This document shows, piece by piece, positions 14,166 to 28,079 of a stretch of 64,000 bases of DNA; the stretch's first letter is position 1; each line of letters begins with the position of its first letter. Below the pieces are notes generated by a model. The model had not been told where the DNA came from. It searched no databases and saw only the letters and a list, made by a program, of their open reading frames with translations. This stretch comes from Acanthacorydalis orientalis (taxonomy: Eukaryota > Arthropoda > Insecta > Megaloptera > Corydalidae): the NCBI GenBank assembly GCA_034766995.1, contig CM068320.1:19083312-19147311 (forward strand), in the 5' to 3' direction. The position numbers were made by a program, and so were the translations under genes.

Positions 14166-14819
14166 TTAAAACAGCCAACTGACAACCTATCTTTTTTATT
14201 TTTTTAGAAAACTTTGTTTTTAAATCTTTATTTAGCGTAGTCATCCGAACTTAAAAGAAGTTTAAAAAAAATATTACTTTTTTAATGTCCCCTACTGGAA
14301 CAATACCTTGTAGAAAATAATCATAGTGTAATAAACATACGACGATTTAATAATTGTTTTGAAGTGCTTTGTTATGTGCATAGCATAATATATTTTTTAA
14401 CTTAATAACATTTTTATATTTATTTGTGAAACAAATCATTTACTAATCTAAAATTTAAAGCAAATACGAGTACTCTCTTTTAAAATACTTATAATATTGT
14501 ATTCTGTCAAACAATAATTGTATTCATTTGATTTTTCTTATAAATAATGGTAAAGATTTAATTAAATCAGAAAATATGTAGTTTGGTACATAAAATAGCA
14601 AACGGGTTAAAAAGAGTAAACATCATGGTCCGAATTTGGAACATCAAGTAGCAAAAAATCTATTATAGAATTAAAAGAGTTTAAATTTATTCTAGTTATG
14701 TATTCATGTAACTGTAAAGACGTCCAAAACTTGCATTTAAAAAAATATATCGTTTTTTGTCTCACATTAATGATATTTATTTTTCGTCTTTAATTAGAAT
14801 CTTAATTTTGTAACGAAAT

Positions 14820-15190
14820 GACGTGAAATTCTTATCAAGTGATTAGTAAGAATTCGAATGGACAGACGGACACTCGATGGATCTTAGTAATATAGTGGAC
14901 ACTAGTGAAATCACGTTACGATGTCTACCAAAAATACCCGTTGTCAGAGATAGATCCGCGAGGGCCGTGCAAGCTGTAGTACTATTTTAGCTCGCCGAGA
15001 TACGCGAGTCTTATTCCCCGCCCGTCGCCAGCCGCCGCGACGACCCCACGACGCCAGTACATTTGACCCACCCATGACACGCCGCAGAGATTCCAACCTA
15101 CCGCTGTTTAGTTGTACATACAGACCGACATAATAAATTTTTGTGTTTGTGTGTATGTATACAAATCTGTATGAGTTTGTAGTACATATA
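14820..15190. promoter_or_regulatory. GC-rich, CpG-containing patch in the upstream intron
   Basis: About 15000-15110 is markedly GC-rich (cgccgcgacgaccccacgac and similar) in DNA that is otherwise mostly A and T. An open frame on the minus strand (14944-15207) has no recognisable motif. It could be an alternative promoter or 5' UTR exon of jp, an enhancer, or a piece of a mobile element. Role is inference only. Confidence 0.25.
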
Positions 15191-15211
15191 TTTATACATT
15201 CATACATACAT

Positions 15212-15256
<45 letters not shown>

Positions 15257-15675
15257 AATATGCTGTACTAATGTAAATATATACATGCACACATATATAC
15301 TTAACGAATTAATGCTCCATTTAATTATCTACGTAATCTTAGAAATCTTTGCGTGATTTTATATTTTGGTAATTTATTTTATACTTTATGTCTGACGTTT
15401 TATTTGTTGCATGTTTTAAATAATACGTCAGCTTATTATAGACATGCATACATGTATAACAGATTAATATGTATCATTTCTAATATAAATTTCACTTTGA
15501 AAATATTTCTGTCTCATCACCCGACAAATAACATTAATGTCTATTTGGTTTATACTTAATATAAAAATTAAATTTGAACAATAATAGCGTACCAACTTCA
15601 TTAATTAATAAGCTAGCACATTTACCCACTCAGCACAATGTTAAAATTTTTGGTGATTTCTTAGTAAAAATGTAC

Positions 15676-15724
<49 letters not shown>

Positions 15725-15728
<4 letters not shown>

Positions 15729-15818
15729 GTATTTAGCCACAAAAAACTAAAAGGGTGTCAGAATAATCCACTCCCATGTTTATATAATTATGTAATAGAC
15801 TTACTAACACACACATAG

Positions 15819-15890
<72 letters not shown>

Positions 15891-16012
15891 ACGTGTATGG
15901 ACGTGTGTGTACATGTTTGTATGTGTGTGTTAGTATGTCTATTACATAATTATATAAACATGGGAGTGGATTATTCTTACACCCTTTTAGTTTTTTGTGG
16001 CTAAATACTATT
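15725..16012. repeat. Long inverted repeat (about 130-bp arms) around CA/AT/GT core
   Basis: Left arm 15725-15840 and right arm 15875-16012 are near-perfect reverse complements: aatagtatttagccacaaaa at the left end, and its complement ending in ctaaatactatt at 16012. The first 85 bases or so pair with only two mismatches; then ACAC and GTGT runs pair, and (AT)n 15841-15874 forms the centre. Further (AT)n tracts flank both sides. The minus-strand open frame here is spurious. Confidence 0.9.
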
Positions 16013-16054
16013 TTATATATATATATATTACATTTATATATATATATATATATA

Positions 16055-16566
16055 TTAGTCATACAAATTAATTCTATGCCTTTTTATAAAAAATGAATAT
16101 TTATGGAAAATTGAAATACATTTCAATCTTCAAAATATCTGACATTAATTTTAACTTTGCTCCATCTGTGAGGTAACTGACGAATCTCGAAAAAAATATG
16201 GTGGCTTTAAATAGATCAAGTCTTAATGCATTTTCGGACTTCTTCCACTGTTTTACATTTTTTGTATTTTTTATACATCACAACACCTTCCAAAACTGTA
16301 CAAATCATTCCTGCGGCTTTCGAAGCCGCAGGAATTTTTTTTCAACTGATATGCGAAAAGTATACAATGCGTTATATGCTGCTTTTTGGACACCATTGTC
16401 TCCACTACCAATTTGTTAGATTATGCCAAATTGTTTAAACAAGATATATATTATTTTAAATGTTAAGTTTGGCACTTCAAAATGTTAAAACGTCGCGAAA
16501 ATATTTTAATTTAAGACCGAGTTATAATTGATTCAGTTTAAAAGCACAAGATTAATTTTTACAACT
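16055..16566 (-). mobile_element. Deleted mariner, non-autonomous family A, copy 1
   Basis: Ends are ttagtcatacaaattaattc (left) and the complement of gattaatttttacaacta (right), flanked by (AT)n on both sides as expected for TA insertion. The minus strand resembles the copy at 60464-60975 along its length, including GAAGTGCCAAACTTAA. The coding remnant starts at the mariner N-terminus (HITHC.LFAYQLKK, then a SKAAGMIC-like piece), runs about 60 residues and jumps to C-terminal sequence (SVTSQMEQS, equivalent to the ..LADRW segment). All of the catalytic domain is missing. Palindrome 16307-16335 (13-bp arms, tcg loop) lies inside. Confidence 0.8.
16307..16335. repeat. Short perfect palindrome inside deleted mariner
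   Basis: ATTCCTGCGGCTT, loop TCG, then the exact complement. In the sister copy at 60464 the matching place codes NAAKVAEMI, so the palindrome arose from a Ala/Lys-coding stretch and is specific to this copy. Confidence 0.8.
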
Positions 16567-16756
16567 ATATATATATATATTAAAAAATGAATTCTTAATA
16601 GAATAAATTCTAGAAGATGTAAGTAACTTTATACTAAATATATTACTTTCGAGTAAATTTTAAAAAATGCGTTTATACAGGAATATATTTCTGTTTTCGT
16701 TGTAAACGCTCTAAGAATGGCATCAGTGCAAAAATTACATACAAACACACAAATAA

Positions 16757-16800
<44 letters not shown>

Positions 16801-16817
16801 CTTCTTTATATATATAC

Positions 16818-16855
<38 letters not shown>

Positions 16856-17371
16856 GGAAAAAGAGAGATATGATAGATAGATATGTAAATAGACATAGAT
16901 AATAAAATGACACATATATTATCTGTACTACAATCTCATCAATTTTATATAAAGAAGTTGTTGTGGTAAGACATTTTATTTATTATTGAAAGATATATTC
17001 AATAACAACTTTATTTTTCATTTTATATCTCAAAATGTATTTTTTATACTTTAAAAGAAAGTATTTTAAAGAATTTTAATAAAGAAACTTATTTTCCATT
17101 TATAGATTTATTAAATCGAAATACTATACTTTTTAATTCTCTATTAAACGTATTTTTATAATAAAGTATAATAAAGTTTTCTTCTTCAGTATTTCTACTG
17201 GAGCATACAATATAAAACCGACTTTTTATAATTTTAATCTGTTTTGTAAAACTTTTATTCTTTTGTTTTTTTTACAGTAATATATTTTTTGTATACCCAG
17301 TTAATTAATTTATTTGTCATATTTACTCTTAAATATTTTTTAATTAGTTTTTTCAAAAAAAATGTTTTTTT

Positions 17372-17403
17372 GCTAAATTTCTGCTTTACCTTTCTCCCTC
17401 GCC

Positions 17404-17479
<76 letters not shown>

Positions 17480-17510
17480 GGCGAGGGAGAAAGTAAAGCA
17501 GAAATTTAGC
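17372..17510. repeat. Inverted repeat with (AT)n core
   Basis: Left arm 17372-17409 (gctaaatttctgctttacct, then ttctccctcgcctttcat) and right arm 17473-17510 (atgaaaggcgagggagaaag, then taaagcagaaatttagc) are reverse complements with one mismatch. The 65-bp core is (AT)n, itself self-complementary, so the whole 139 bp can fold. Confidence 0.9.
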
Positions 17511-17561
17511 GAAAATAAAAAAAAAATATAATATATATATATATATAATTTTTATTATATT

Positions 17562-17603
17562 TATATTCTCTCTCTCTTTATGTATATATATATATATATT
17601 ATT

Positions 17604-17661
<58 letters not shown>

Positions 17662-17666
17662 AATAA
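17562..17666. repeat. CT/AT/AG palindromic compound repeat
   Basis: A run of CT, then (AT)n interrupted by ttatttatg, then a run of AG. The two ends are complementary so the unit can fold on itself. No other content. Confidence 0.75.
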
Positions 17667-18999
17667 ATAGATAGATAATTTGTAGCTAAGGATTTTGTAC
17701 TATCATTTATTTTATTCAAAACTATTATAGATTCTCATGATTCATGGTATAATCAATTAATTTAGAGATTCTCTATGAGGATTTATTATGAGAAAGAAAT
17801 ATATGTTTTAACCACCAATAAATGAAAAATTGTTTCTTAAAAACTATTTTTTAGATTAACTAAATTTCTGTTAGATAATAATTTGAAACCGCTTATATTA
17901 AAATATCTGCTTTTTCTAATAAATGTCCCAAAAGTTGTAATATCAAATATTAATATCATAAAAAATATTATACTAAATAGAAATAATAATTGTACAGTAT
18001 TTGTCTGTTATAAATCAGAATCTGTTTAAATTATTTTTATCTTACGGAAAGGCTTTAGTAAAAAAGTAACAGTTATTTTAATTGTATTATGAAACAAAAT
18101 ATAAAAATATATCTGTTGCATAATATATATTATTATATTTGAAACATTAATATACTTAAAAAAAAATTAATGTCATTATTTTAGAATAATTATGTGCTGT
18201 ACAAATTAATATATAAAATTTAATATTTTTTCTGATATTTCTTTCTTACAACTTGTGTAGAGTTCAGAGTCTTTCATTTATTTTAATCGCACTTCAAAGT
18301 AGATTAATACCATTTTTTTTCAAATCCACTTTAAGAAGAGTTTTCAGTTTTGTTACTGTCAATAAATTTTACTGACATGAGGTTAAAAAAATGTGAATTA
18401 TCTTGAATATTGCAAACTATTAACTGCAAACTATTCATTAATAATTATTCATAAAATAAAATATTGATTGTCATATGCATAAAAAATTTTTGAATGCATT
18501 TCATAGTTATTAATATTTAGTTTTATTTTCGATCTTGTGGCATATAAAATATCATACTACACCTTAACTTATTTTTATGATATCTATACTGATTTTATTA
18601 TTAATCATTAACATTTCAAAAGTCAATGAAAATCAATCATCTTTAAATAAAAATGAAAAAGAAATATAATCGTAATACTCGTAAATGTGAATAATATCAT
18701 ACAAAAGTCAACGTTTACTCTTAAGCAATAACTCGAAATCGAATGTTTTTCGATTGAACTACTTCAAAGAGAACACAAAATATTTCTTTTGCGATGACTG
18801 AAGCGAAAGCAATTATATAAAATGATATAAATCATTGTTTGAGATTTATAAATAAAAGTAATGTCAGTGAACTTTTTCGTATGTAGAGTCAAGGGAATAT
18901 GATTTGTCTTCTTATTTCCGACTTAAGGCTATTCCGTTTTATGTTACATATTTTTCATGAAACCAAATTATTTTTTCAAATACTTGTAAAAATTGAGAA

Positions 19000-19031
<32 letters not shown>

Positions 19032-19139
19032 CTATATATATATATATAATCAAAATTATCAACAAAAAACATTATAAAACACACGTTGCAAAAAATAATC
19101 TTTGAGAACGTTTATATAGACTTACTGACATATGCATTG

Positions 19140-19329
<190 letters not shown>

Positions 19330-19332
<3 letters not shown>

Positions 19333-19495
19333 CTATGACTTCGACTTATTTATTTGAGACGTGACTTATATGATACCCAAGTATGTTTATTGTATCATTC
19401 GGTTGTGTCATGCTTATAATTGACAAGTGGGCAAGCGCAAGGATACCGCGTGTTGACGAGCAAAACGAGTAGGGGGCAAAGCCTTCAAGTATATA
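19330..19495 (-). repeat. GC-headed MITE-like repeat, copy 1 (short)
   Basis: On the minus strand it starts ggctttgccccctactcgtt, then ttgctcgtcaacacg, close to the heads of the copies at 32466 and 37380. It ends AAATAAGTCGAAGTCATAGA before an (AT)n tract. The middle is shorter than in the other two copies, so membership is likely for the head but less sure for the rest. Confidence 0.5.
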
Positions 19496-19505
19496 TATAT
19501 ATATA

Positions 19506-19537
<32 letters not shown>

Positions 19538-19697
19538 GAATATTTAATTTACTTATAAATGATTTTAATTTTCTTTTTTATAAAATATCTCTATTTTATT
19601 TGACATCATTTCATTAACATTATTTAATAAAATTTGTAGTAGATTTAGTGTCAAATTATATTTTTTAGTTTCTCTCTCCCCTTGTCTCTCTCTCTCT

Positions 19698-19744
<47 letters not shown>

Positions 19745-20805
19745 TAAACATATAGTTATATATATATATATATATATAAAAATAACTATAATAACTATAT
19801 CATAAATTAATTTTAATGATTAAACAATAGCTAATAAAAATGAATAAATTGCAGTGAATGAATGTTCTATTGCGATTTATGTAGATTATAAAATTAAATT
19901 TTTGTCTCATAATTCATTGACATACATTTTATATTATATTTACTAAAATAAACAAAATTTATATTGAGTTTGCAAAATACTAATGTATAATCTTTTATCA
20001 TTAGTTACTTTTATTTTTAAGAATTTATCACTTTTATTCGTGAGTGCATATTTCTGTAGCCGAAATTTTATTTTCAGTGTACCTAATGGCGACTCTATTT
20101 AAAATAGTTTCGTTTGTTGTACTGTTATGTTGTCAAATATATAACTAAAATATACTTTTTATTTTTTATATATGTTTTATCATGAAAAAATCACTCTCAG
20201 AGATAGGAAACTTAACTGATTCAGCGTTGTACAGGATTTTTGTAGCTCAATACCTAGCAAACTACAATCCTGATTTTGCAGTTTTTACCTATCATTAATA
20301 TATTACGAAAATATACTTAAGTTTCCTGTACATATTCATTATAATGTTAATATTAATCTGATTATCTTATCCAGAAATTCTTTCTAACCTGTACTTTTTA
20401 TATTAATCCTTTCGTTACTAACGGTATACATATGTCCCATCAATTTTCAAAAATTCCTGTCGGGGAAATACTTTATCTAGTGAACCCACTATAAAATATT
20501 GATGGGATTAAACTTCCTAGGACTATATCTTTTATCCAAGATGTCAGAAAATTCTTGGACAGTAATTTTGGCCAATTTGAATTTTCCATTAATGCGGTTA
20601 ATTACCATTTACCGAAATTAAAACAAAAAAGTCGTATTGAAAGTGTTAAGAAAAGTGTCTACAATATTATTTATACTTTAAATATTTAAATAATCTTCAT
20701 TAAATTTACAATATCATTTTCACTTAAGGAAATTTATGATCTTATTTTGTATTATTTGGTTTATTATTACACTATCTCACTAGATAAAAGAAATCATGTT
20801 ATTCA

Positions 20806-20843
<38 letters not shown>

Positions 20844-20892
20844 ATAAACGAACCATTATAACGAATTGTTGATATACGAAGCATATCACCAT

Positions 20893-20923
<31 letters not shown>

Positions 20924-22374
20924 TAAATTTTATTTACTATATATTTATAACTTTTAAATTTAATTTTTTTCTGTATGTAATAAAAACACACGCTAATAAA
21001 TCTACTGGGACGCATATTTTAGTTCAAAGCTCACGGAACACTTTTCCCGAGCTTATTTGTGTGTTCAAAGCGCTAGAACGATATAAGTAATATAATTTTT
21101 TATTATAGTTTAGTTTTAATAAAAATAAAATATTAAAAATAATATAGAACTATTTATAATTATTATCTAACAATGAAAATAAAAGTATATATGTTTTTGA
21201 AACAAGGCCAAAGAAATGTAGTTTAAAAAAAATTAATCCGTTTGCTTAATTGAAACCGATGTTTTTGTTATTAATTTATATTGATTAAAGTTCTTATAAG
21301 AATAAATGGATTACTGTATATATTTTATTTATTTATTTAAACTCTCATTTCAAATTAATCTTAAAAATTTTGATATTTTTTTCAAATTATACGTTTTTTT
21401 ATTTTTATTGTATAGTTAAAGTAAATAATACTTAATTTCTATTTATTTTATAATATTTTATTTTTTTTCATGAAAGAAGTATTAAATAAAGAAATTTATA
21501 TTTCATTTACATTTTTTGTAATTATTCATTTTTCGAAACATTAGAATTGTAACATGGGCTTTTTCGATTTTATCTATAATAACAAAGAATCTATAAGCAC
21601 TGTTCAGAAGAGAAATTTGTAAGGAACGGACAATAATGGAGGACATGGAATGGAGAACTTTACACTATCAGTTAAACTTAATAGCTTGTAAGCGTTGTCT
21701 TTAAATATAAATCTAGTATACAGTACTCAATATATTAATATATCAGAAGTAGGCACAGATAGGCATATACGGTACGGCTCACTCATGTTTTGTTGTTCTA
21801 AAACAGTTTAATATTATATAATTAATATTATATATATATATATATATATTATAATAAAAAATATAAACTTTAATATTATGTAATTATATAATAATTTTGG
21901 AATTATATAATATTATATAATTTCAAAAAAGGGAATTTATAAACAGTTTATCAATTAGAAAGTTGAATTTATCAATTTATCAAAGTTGAGTTTATCAATT
22001 GAAAAGTGAATTGTTTACTTGTTGTAATATTTCTTTTTATAAATGCACAAAAAACATTATAGATTATTAAGAAAAAAAATTATATATTAATAAAGCTCAT
22101 TTAACGCAAATTGTCTATTAAGAAAATGAAATATAATATTAAAGAAAATATTTAATAATTTATAACACGATTCTAAAATATACTTGTTTAAATAAGCACT
22201 AGAAATTTCCAAATTAATATGACAAAACTTTTAACTCCGATATTAATTATTCATTGTCAACATTACAGAAATAAATAAATTTAATACAAGCGCAGATGAT
22301 ATCCCAGCAATCGGTTTACTTATAATTAAATGTAAATGAAGTTATCGAGTTCTTAATGAAAATGAACCATTAAA

Positions 22375-22423
<49 letters not shown>

Positions 22424-24030
22424 TTTATCTATTTATGAATCTTTATATATATATATATATACAACACGATAAAGGAAAGTCATTTAGTTTGTTAATATTT
22501 ATAATCTTCTTAATGAAAAACAACATGACAAAATTATGAAATCTTAATCTCCATATTAACGTATGCATTGTGCACTGTTTCTGTATAAAGTGGTTCAGCA
22601 TTTAAGCTTATTATTCAACGCAACGTCTGTTTTTATGGAACATTTTACCGTAAATCTTATTCTGTTTACTCAAAGTTGGTGGTTTTCATGGAAATATTTG
22701 TCATTATATAATGTAATATAAATATATTTAGTAGTTTCAATACATAAAACTTTTCAATTAGCATATTATTTCATTTATTTTTATTTGAAATTCCATATAT
22801 ATATATTTGCATGTATGCATATGTATTTTATATGTAAATATTTTATAGAAGAAATTTTTGAATGTAAAATTTTAAAATAACTACTTTAATTTTAATAATT
22901 TTTTCTACTGAAATCACACACTTTCTTTCGAAAAAAACAATTTATAATTCTTTCTGTATATGAAATGTATTCAAAAATATTAAAGAACACACATAAAAGA
23001 TACATGATATTTAGATTTTCGAATATAAAGACAATTGTCGTTTTAGAATAAATTTAAAAATAGATACGTGTTTCATTGAATTGGATAATATTGGTAATTT
23101 AAAAATTATATTAAGAACTTTTGTGATCAAGTCAATTGTTATGATTTCAATTGAAGTTCAATGTGTGTGATTCAAGTTTGAATCAGTTGAAATGAAAGTT
23201 AAAATCGCTTAGGATTTTATTTTCTATTTTATTTTATTTGGATTATTTTCTTAATATTCTAGTCGATGCACATTTCAATCATTAGAAAAGTTATAATAAA
23301 ATTTGATTAGTATATTAATATTAATTATTATATAATAATTAATATTATATAACTTATCAATAATGAATATACAGATTCATAAATATAAAAAATATTAGAT
23401 AATTAGGCACATTTATATACTTTACGTCTACTATGTAATTCAACTAATAATTTTTATTCTTAATACAATATGCTAATTATGCCAGATTTAATCTTTTATT
23501 TTATCATTTTAAAATATCTTCTTGAGTATCATAAATTTTCTTTAAAGAGGATGATGAGGATATTCGAGGATGATATAATAAAATAAATCATGGAAATGAA
23601 TTTCTGCAGGAAAAATCATTATGACAAAAGTACATCTTACTAAACAGAGATAAAAAATTATGATCAGTTTCAATTAGAGAGACATATACAAGATAGCACA
23701 TCCAGTGATATTTGCAAGTAAGCATATGTGCTATTTAGATGAATTAAATCAGAGTAATACGTTTTAAATTAATGTAGAGGCACAAAAAATGAGAAAAGAT
23801 TAAAAATGATCAACGTAAAGTTTACCAATGCGTAAGAGCACTTAATGCGAATGAAAATAATAAAGTTTAAAATATCTCTAATTACATTAAAAGGATATTT
23901 AAAAAGAAATGATTCATCAATAGAGATAATATGTACTCTGTTTACTGTCTAGAGCAATGAAGTAATATATTCATTGTTGAATATTTTTAAATATATGAGA
24001 CATTCGCATGTTTTAATTTAATTTTAATAA

Positions 24031-24083
<53 letters not shown>

Positions 24084-24131
24084 TATACATATGTGTGTGT
24101 AAACACACACACACACACATATATATATATA

Positions 24132-24641
24132 TTAGCTTGGTAGAAAAATAATTGCGGTTTATGACCAAATTCATATACATTTATTAATGTAAGTGATTTT
24201 AAGTTGTCCAGAACTGTTGGATGACTAATACCTAATTTTTGTACAAGCTCTCGAATTGTTGTGCGTGGTTCTGATTCAACTAACGTCTTCATTTGGTCGT
24301 TATGAATTGAAAAATGACGCCTGCAACCTTCTTCATCTTCAAGGATCTCGTTACCAGAACGAAATACGAGCATCGTTTGTTTACGAGCAGTTTCTGCTAT
24401 TTTACCATCTGTTTTTAACTCATATAAAAATTAGTCCTTATTTGCTTTCCCATCTTTAATTCAACAGCCCAGTTTAAACCAACATTAATAATAAAACCAA
24501 AGTCGAAATTATCAAAATGCAGACCGAAAAATGCACTTTAAAATGATATTAACATGAGCACGATGAAATGACACTTTTATTGAAAAAAGTTAAGGTTAGA
24601 ATTCAGGGAACAAAAACTGGAATTATTATCCTACCAACTTG
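24132..24641 (-). mobile_element. Deleted mariner, non-autonomous family B, copy 1
   Basis: Terminal repeats: left ttagcttggtagaaaaataa, right end reading inward as aagttggtaggataataatt; both ends abut (AT)n. On the minus strand the coding remnant includes HFSIHNDQMKTLVESEPRTT, IRELVQKLGISHPTVLDNLK, the second HTH of mariner transposases, and then jumps straight to YEFGHKPQLFFYQAN, which is translated terminal sequence. The catalytic domain is absent. The copy at 43410 has the same junction; this one has a further loss of about 80 bp near the N-terminus. Confidence 0.85.
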
Positions 24642-25021
24642 ATATATATATATATATATATATAAGTTTATGATCCCAATTTTTTTCTTGTTATAATTAG
24701 AACAATGTATTCTTTTTTGTTGCTGGAAATTATTTTTAAACGTATTTATTTTGTACACTTTCCACAATTTCTCAATGATCATTACAATATATTTTCTGAA
24801 TTCAAATATTCTTCATTCAATACTGAAACTATTTTTTTTTGTTTACAATGATCTTGAGACATTGATTGTTTGTTTAAGTTATAGAATTAATGTAAACTAT
24901 GTTGTTAAATGGTGTTTTTTAGCAGAAAAATAAATACAGAATAGTTTTACAGAATAAATACTAAATTGTTTGCAGACAGGTAGAAAGTGTGCTAATAGAT
25001 TTAATACTACTGTAAAACTAC

Positions 25022-25056
<35 letters not shown>

Positions 25057-25509
25057 CGTATGTATGTATGTATGTATACATATAAATTAATAACATCAAC
25101 GTTGAATTTATGGCAAAAATTTTCATCGTATGGTAGAAATTAATATTTAGTGTATATAGTACAAATAAATACCTACATTTCAGCGGAAAATATAATTGTA
25201 ATTTATTAAACGATGTCGGCTTAATATTAGCAAAAGCTCTATAACTTATGAAAGCAAACTGTAAATCTAATTGCGATAAATTATATTAACGCGTATACTT
25301 TTTTCGGGCAAATTGATTTCTTAAAAAAGTATTTCTTCATTCTTTTTAAAAACCCTCAAATTAATTCCATTTTTATGTATGACTTTCATGAGATTAAAAA
25401 AGAAATTCATGACTGTAATTGTACATTTGTTTTATACATTTTAAATCTCTTTGTTCGTTACAGTTCCATATCTCTAAATCGAAAAATAAATAAATAATAT
25501 TTATTCCAG

Positions 25510-25856
25510 GTACGTATCAAGGCCAATGGCTGAGAGGTATGCGGCATGGATACGGTGTCAGAGCGAGTGCTCCTTTCGGACTGGCGTCGCATTACCGACC
25601 AAACAAGGCATCCGTCCGTGCTTCGCTCACGTCGCTACGCAGTAATGAGGGAGGCGCTGGGGGCGGCTCAGCTCCGGACGGTGGCGGCAGTGGTGGTAGT
25701 GGCGCCGCATCCGTTCCTGATCCATCTGAAAAACGTGATCGTCGCGTCGATGACTCAAGAGGTGGATTTGTATTAAAAGCCCGTTCCGACGACCAACCTG
25801 TTCGCAGACGTTCGCTTGTCGAAAAAACAAGTAACATCAAAAAAGGCCTCTTATCA
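25510..25856 (+). CDS. jp: Junctophilin, first exon in window (sixth MORN repeat and start of joining linker)
   Basis: Junctophilins tether the endoplasmic/sarcoplasmic reticulum to the plasma membrane and support excitation-contraction coupling; their MORN repeats bind the plasma membrane side. This exon follows a good acceptor (ttattccag) and ends at a donor gtaagt. The first two bases (gt) finish a split codon, then 115 codons are open. It begins TYQGQWLRGMRHGYGVR, which is the sixth MORN repeat of the family, followed by the conserved APFGLASHYRP segment and LTSLRSNE. The rest is a Gly/Ser-rich then Arg-rich linker. GC content is far higher than the surrounding intron. The five earlier MORN repeats and the start codon are not in this exon and I could not find them upstream in the window. 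Confidence 0.95.
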
Positions 25857-26941
25857 GTAAGTTTAAAAAATATTACGATTATAAAAATCAATTATAATAT
25901 GACGTTATGTATAAAAATATTACTACAGATAAAGTATAGCTTTATAGTTATAGTTTGAATCACTAGTTTTGTTCTAACAATATATTTAAATAAAATGTAC
26001 ACAATACAACGAATTATATTGTAAACAAGTATAATTATTTAAAAAAAAAGTCTTCAATGATTATTTAACGCTTTGTTCTCTCAATTTCCAGTCATAGTAG
26101 AGTAGAAAGATTTCATAAAAAATATACTCATATATAAATTATTATTTTTGGTTAGATCAAGATATCGGTATGGAATTGGCTCTGTTAAAGAACAGTATTG
26201 TAAGAGTTACTTATAATAAAATTTTACTTTTTCTCTAGAGTTTAAATTTTACTATTTATTGGAATGGGTATAGTTACCATGAATTTATGTATACAAAGTC
26301 TATACATTACGTTATATTGTCTTTATAGAGAGAAAGACATATTACCAATGTTATAAGAAATGTTCGCAAGAGTCTACACTTTTTTAATCGAGTAATTAAA
26401 AGTTATAATTTTATAATGAAAAGATATTTATAAACCTTTAATGAAATTGTTATATCAATACTATATGTATTGGATATTTATTCCGTTATGTTAATGCGTG
26501 GTATTGAACGAATTCAAATAATATCTACATATTTTTAGATTTCAAATTGAATAATTTAACAGAAATAATAGATGAATTAGGGCGAAATTTATTCCATGTA
26601 TGTAAATAATTCGAAATGTATTCAGTAGGGGAGAAATTTAATCAAAGAATAGATTATTTGGATTTTTATAGAAAAAATAATCATGAAATTTAACTTATTA
26701 TAAAAAAATCTTTATTTTTTTAGAGAAAATTGAGCTTAGATTATTACAATTTGTATTCCTGCGTCTTAAAAGCACACTTTTCGCCAATAAAAGCTTGTAA
26801 AAATGATTAAAATGGGGAATCAGTAATCTTTTTTTTTATTGAAAAATCTGCTATCGGATTTACTGTCTTAAAAAGACATATTCACAATTATTATTATGTT
26901 CATACATATATCTCCTTCCCTCTCTTTATATATACATATAC

Positions 26942-26974
<33 letters not shown>

Positions 26975-27491
26975 CGTATAACATGTATGTATTTTATACA
27001 AACTGGTAAAAAAAACTATATAGCTTTAAAACATTTATTATATAAGTGAAGTCATGATTTCATGAAATTTATATAACTATATAAATAATACAGAGTTAGC
27101 GAGTATAGAAAAAAAATCAAACTAAACATTATTACTTGTCAGTTGTATTACATATGATAAATCTTGTTTTCGAGCAAATAACTGGAAAACTTGCTACATA
27201 ATATTTGTATTTTATTTTGTACAAAGTACAGGATATTACTTTATTCCTGAATTGATAAATGTAAATGTGTGTACTTATATGTATATATATATGTATGTAT
27301 ATGAACGTTTGTGTGTTCGTGAGTGCGGCGTGTGTGTTCGGAAAATGTATCAGATATTTTAAAAAATATTTATACTATATTACATATTTTATGTTTAAGA
27401 TATTTTTAAATTTATTTTAATACTAATTATTTTTATTTTGATTTTATTACAGTTTGAATTTTTTCGGATATTTGATCATAAAATAGTAAAA

Positions 27492-27829
<338 letters not shown>

Positions 27830-28079
27830 TAACAATGATAATAATAATTTATTTCCATAATGTTACTAAACCGTGATATTTGAATATTCTTGTTGGATAT
27901 ATTTTTAAAGCAAATTATTCATACGTTTTCGCATTAAAAATTAATAGATAAAAACATTTCTCCAAATTTTTATGCAGCGTTTTTCATACTTGTATATAGT
28001 ATTTAGTATCCACAGAATAGTACTCGTTATATAATATTTACTATATATTAAATAATACGAGGAGGTTTTGAAGAATAAC

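Noticed and set aside
14944..15207. Minus-strand frame over the GC-rich patch
   Set aside because: Arg-rich composition follows from GC content; no splice-linked partner or motif.
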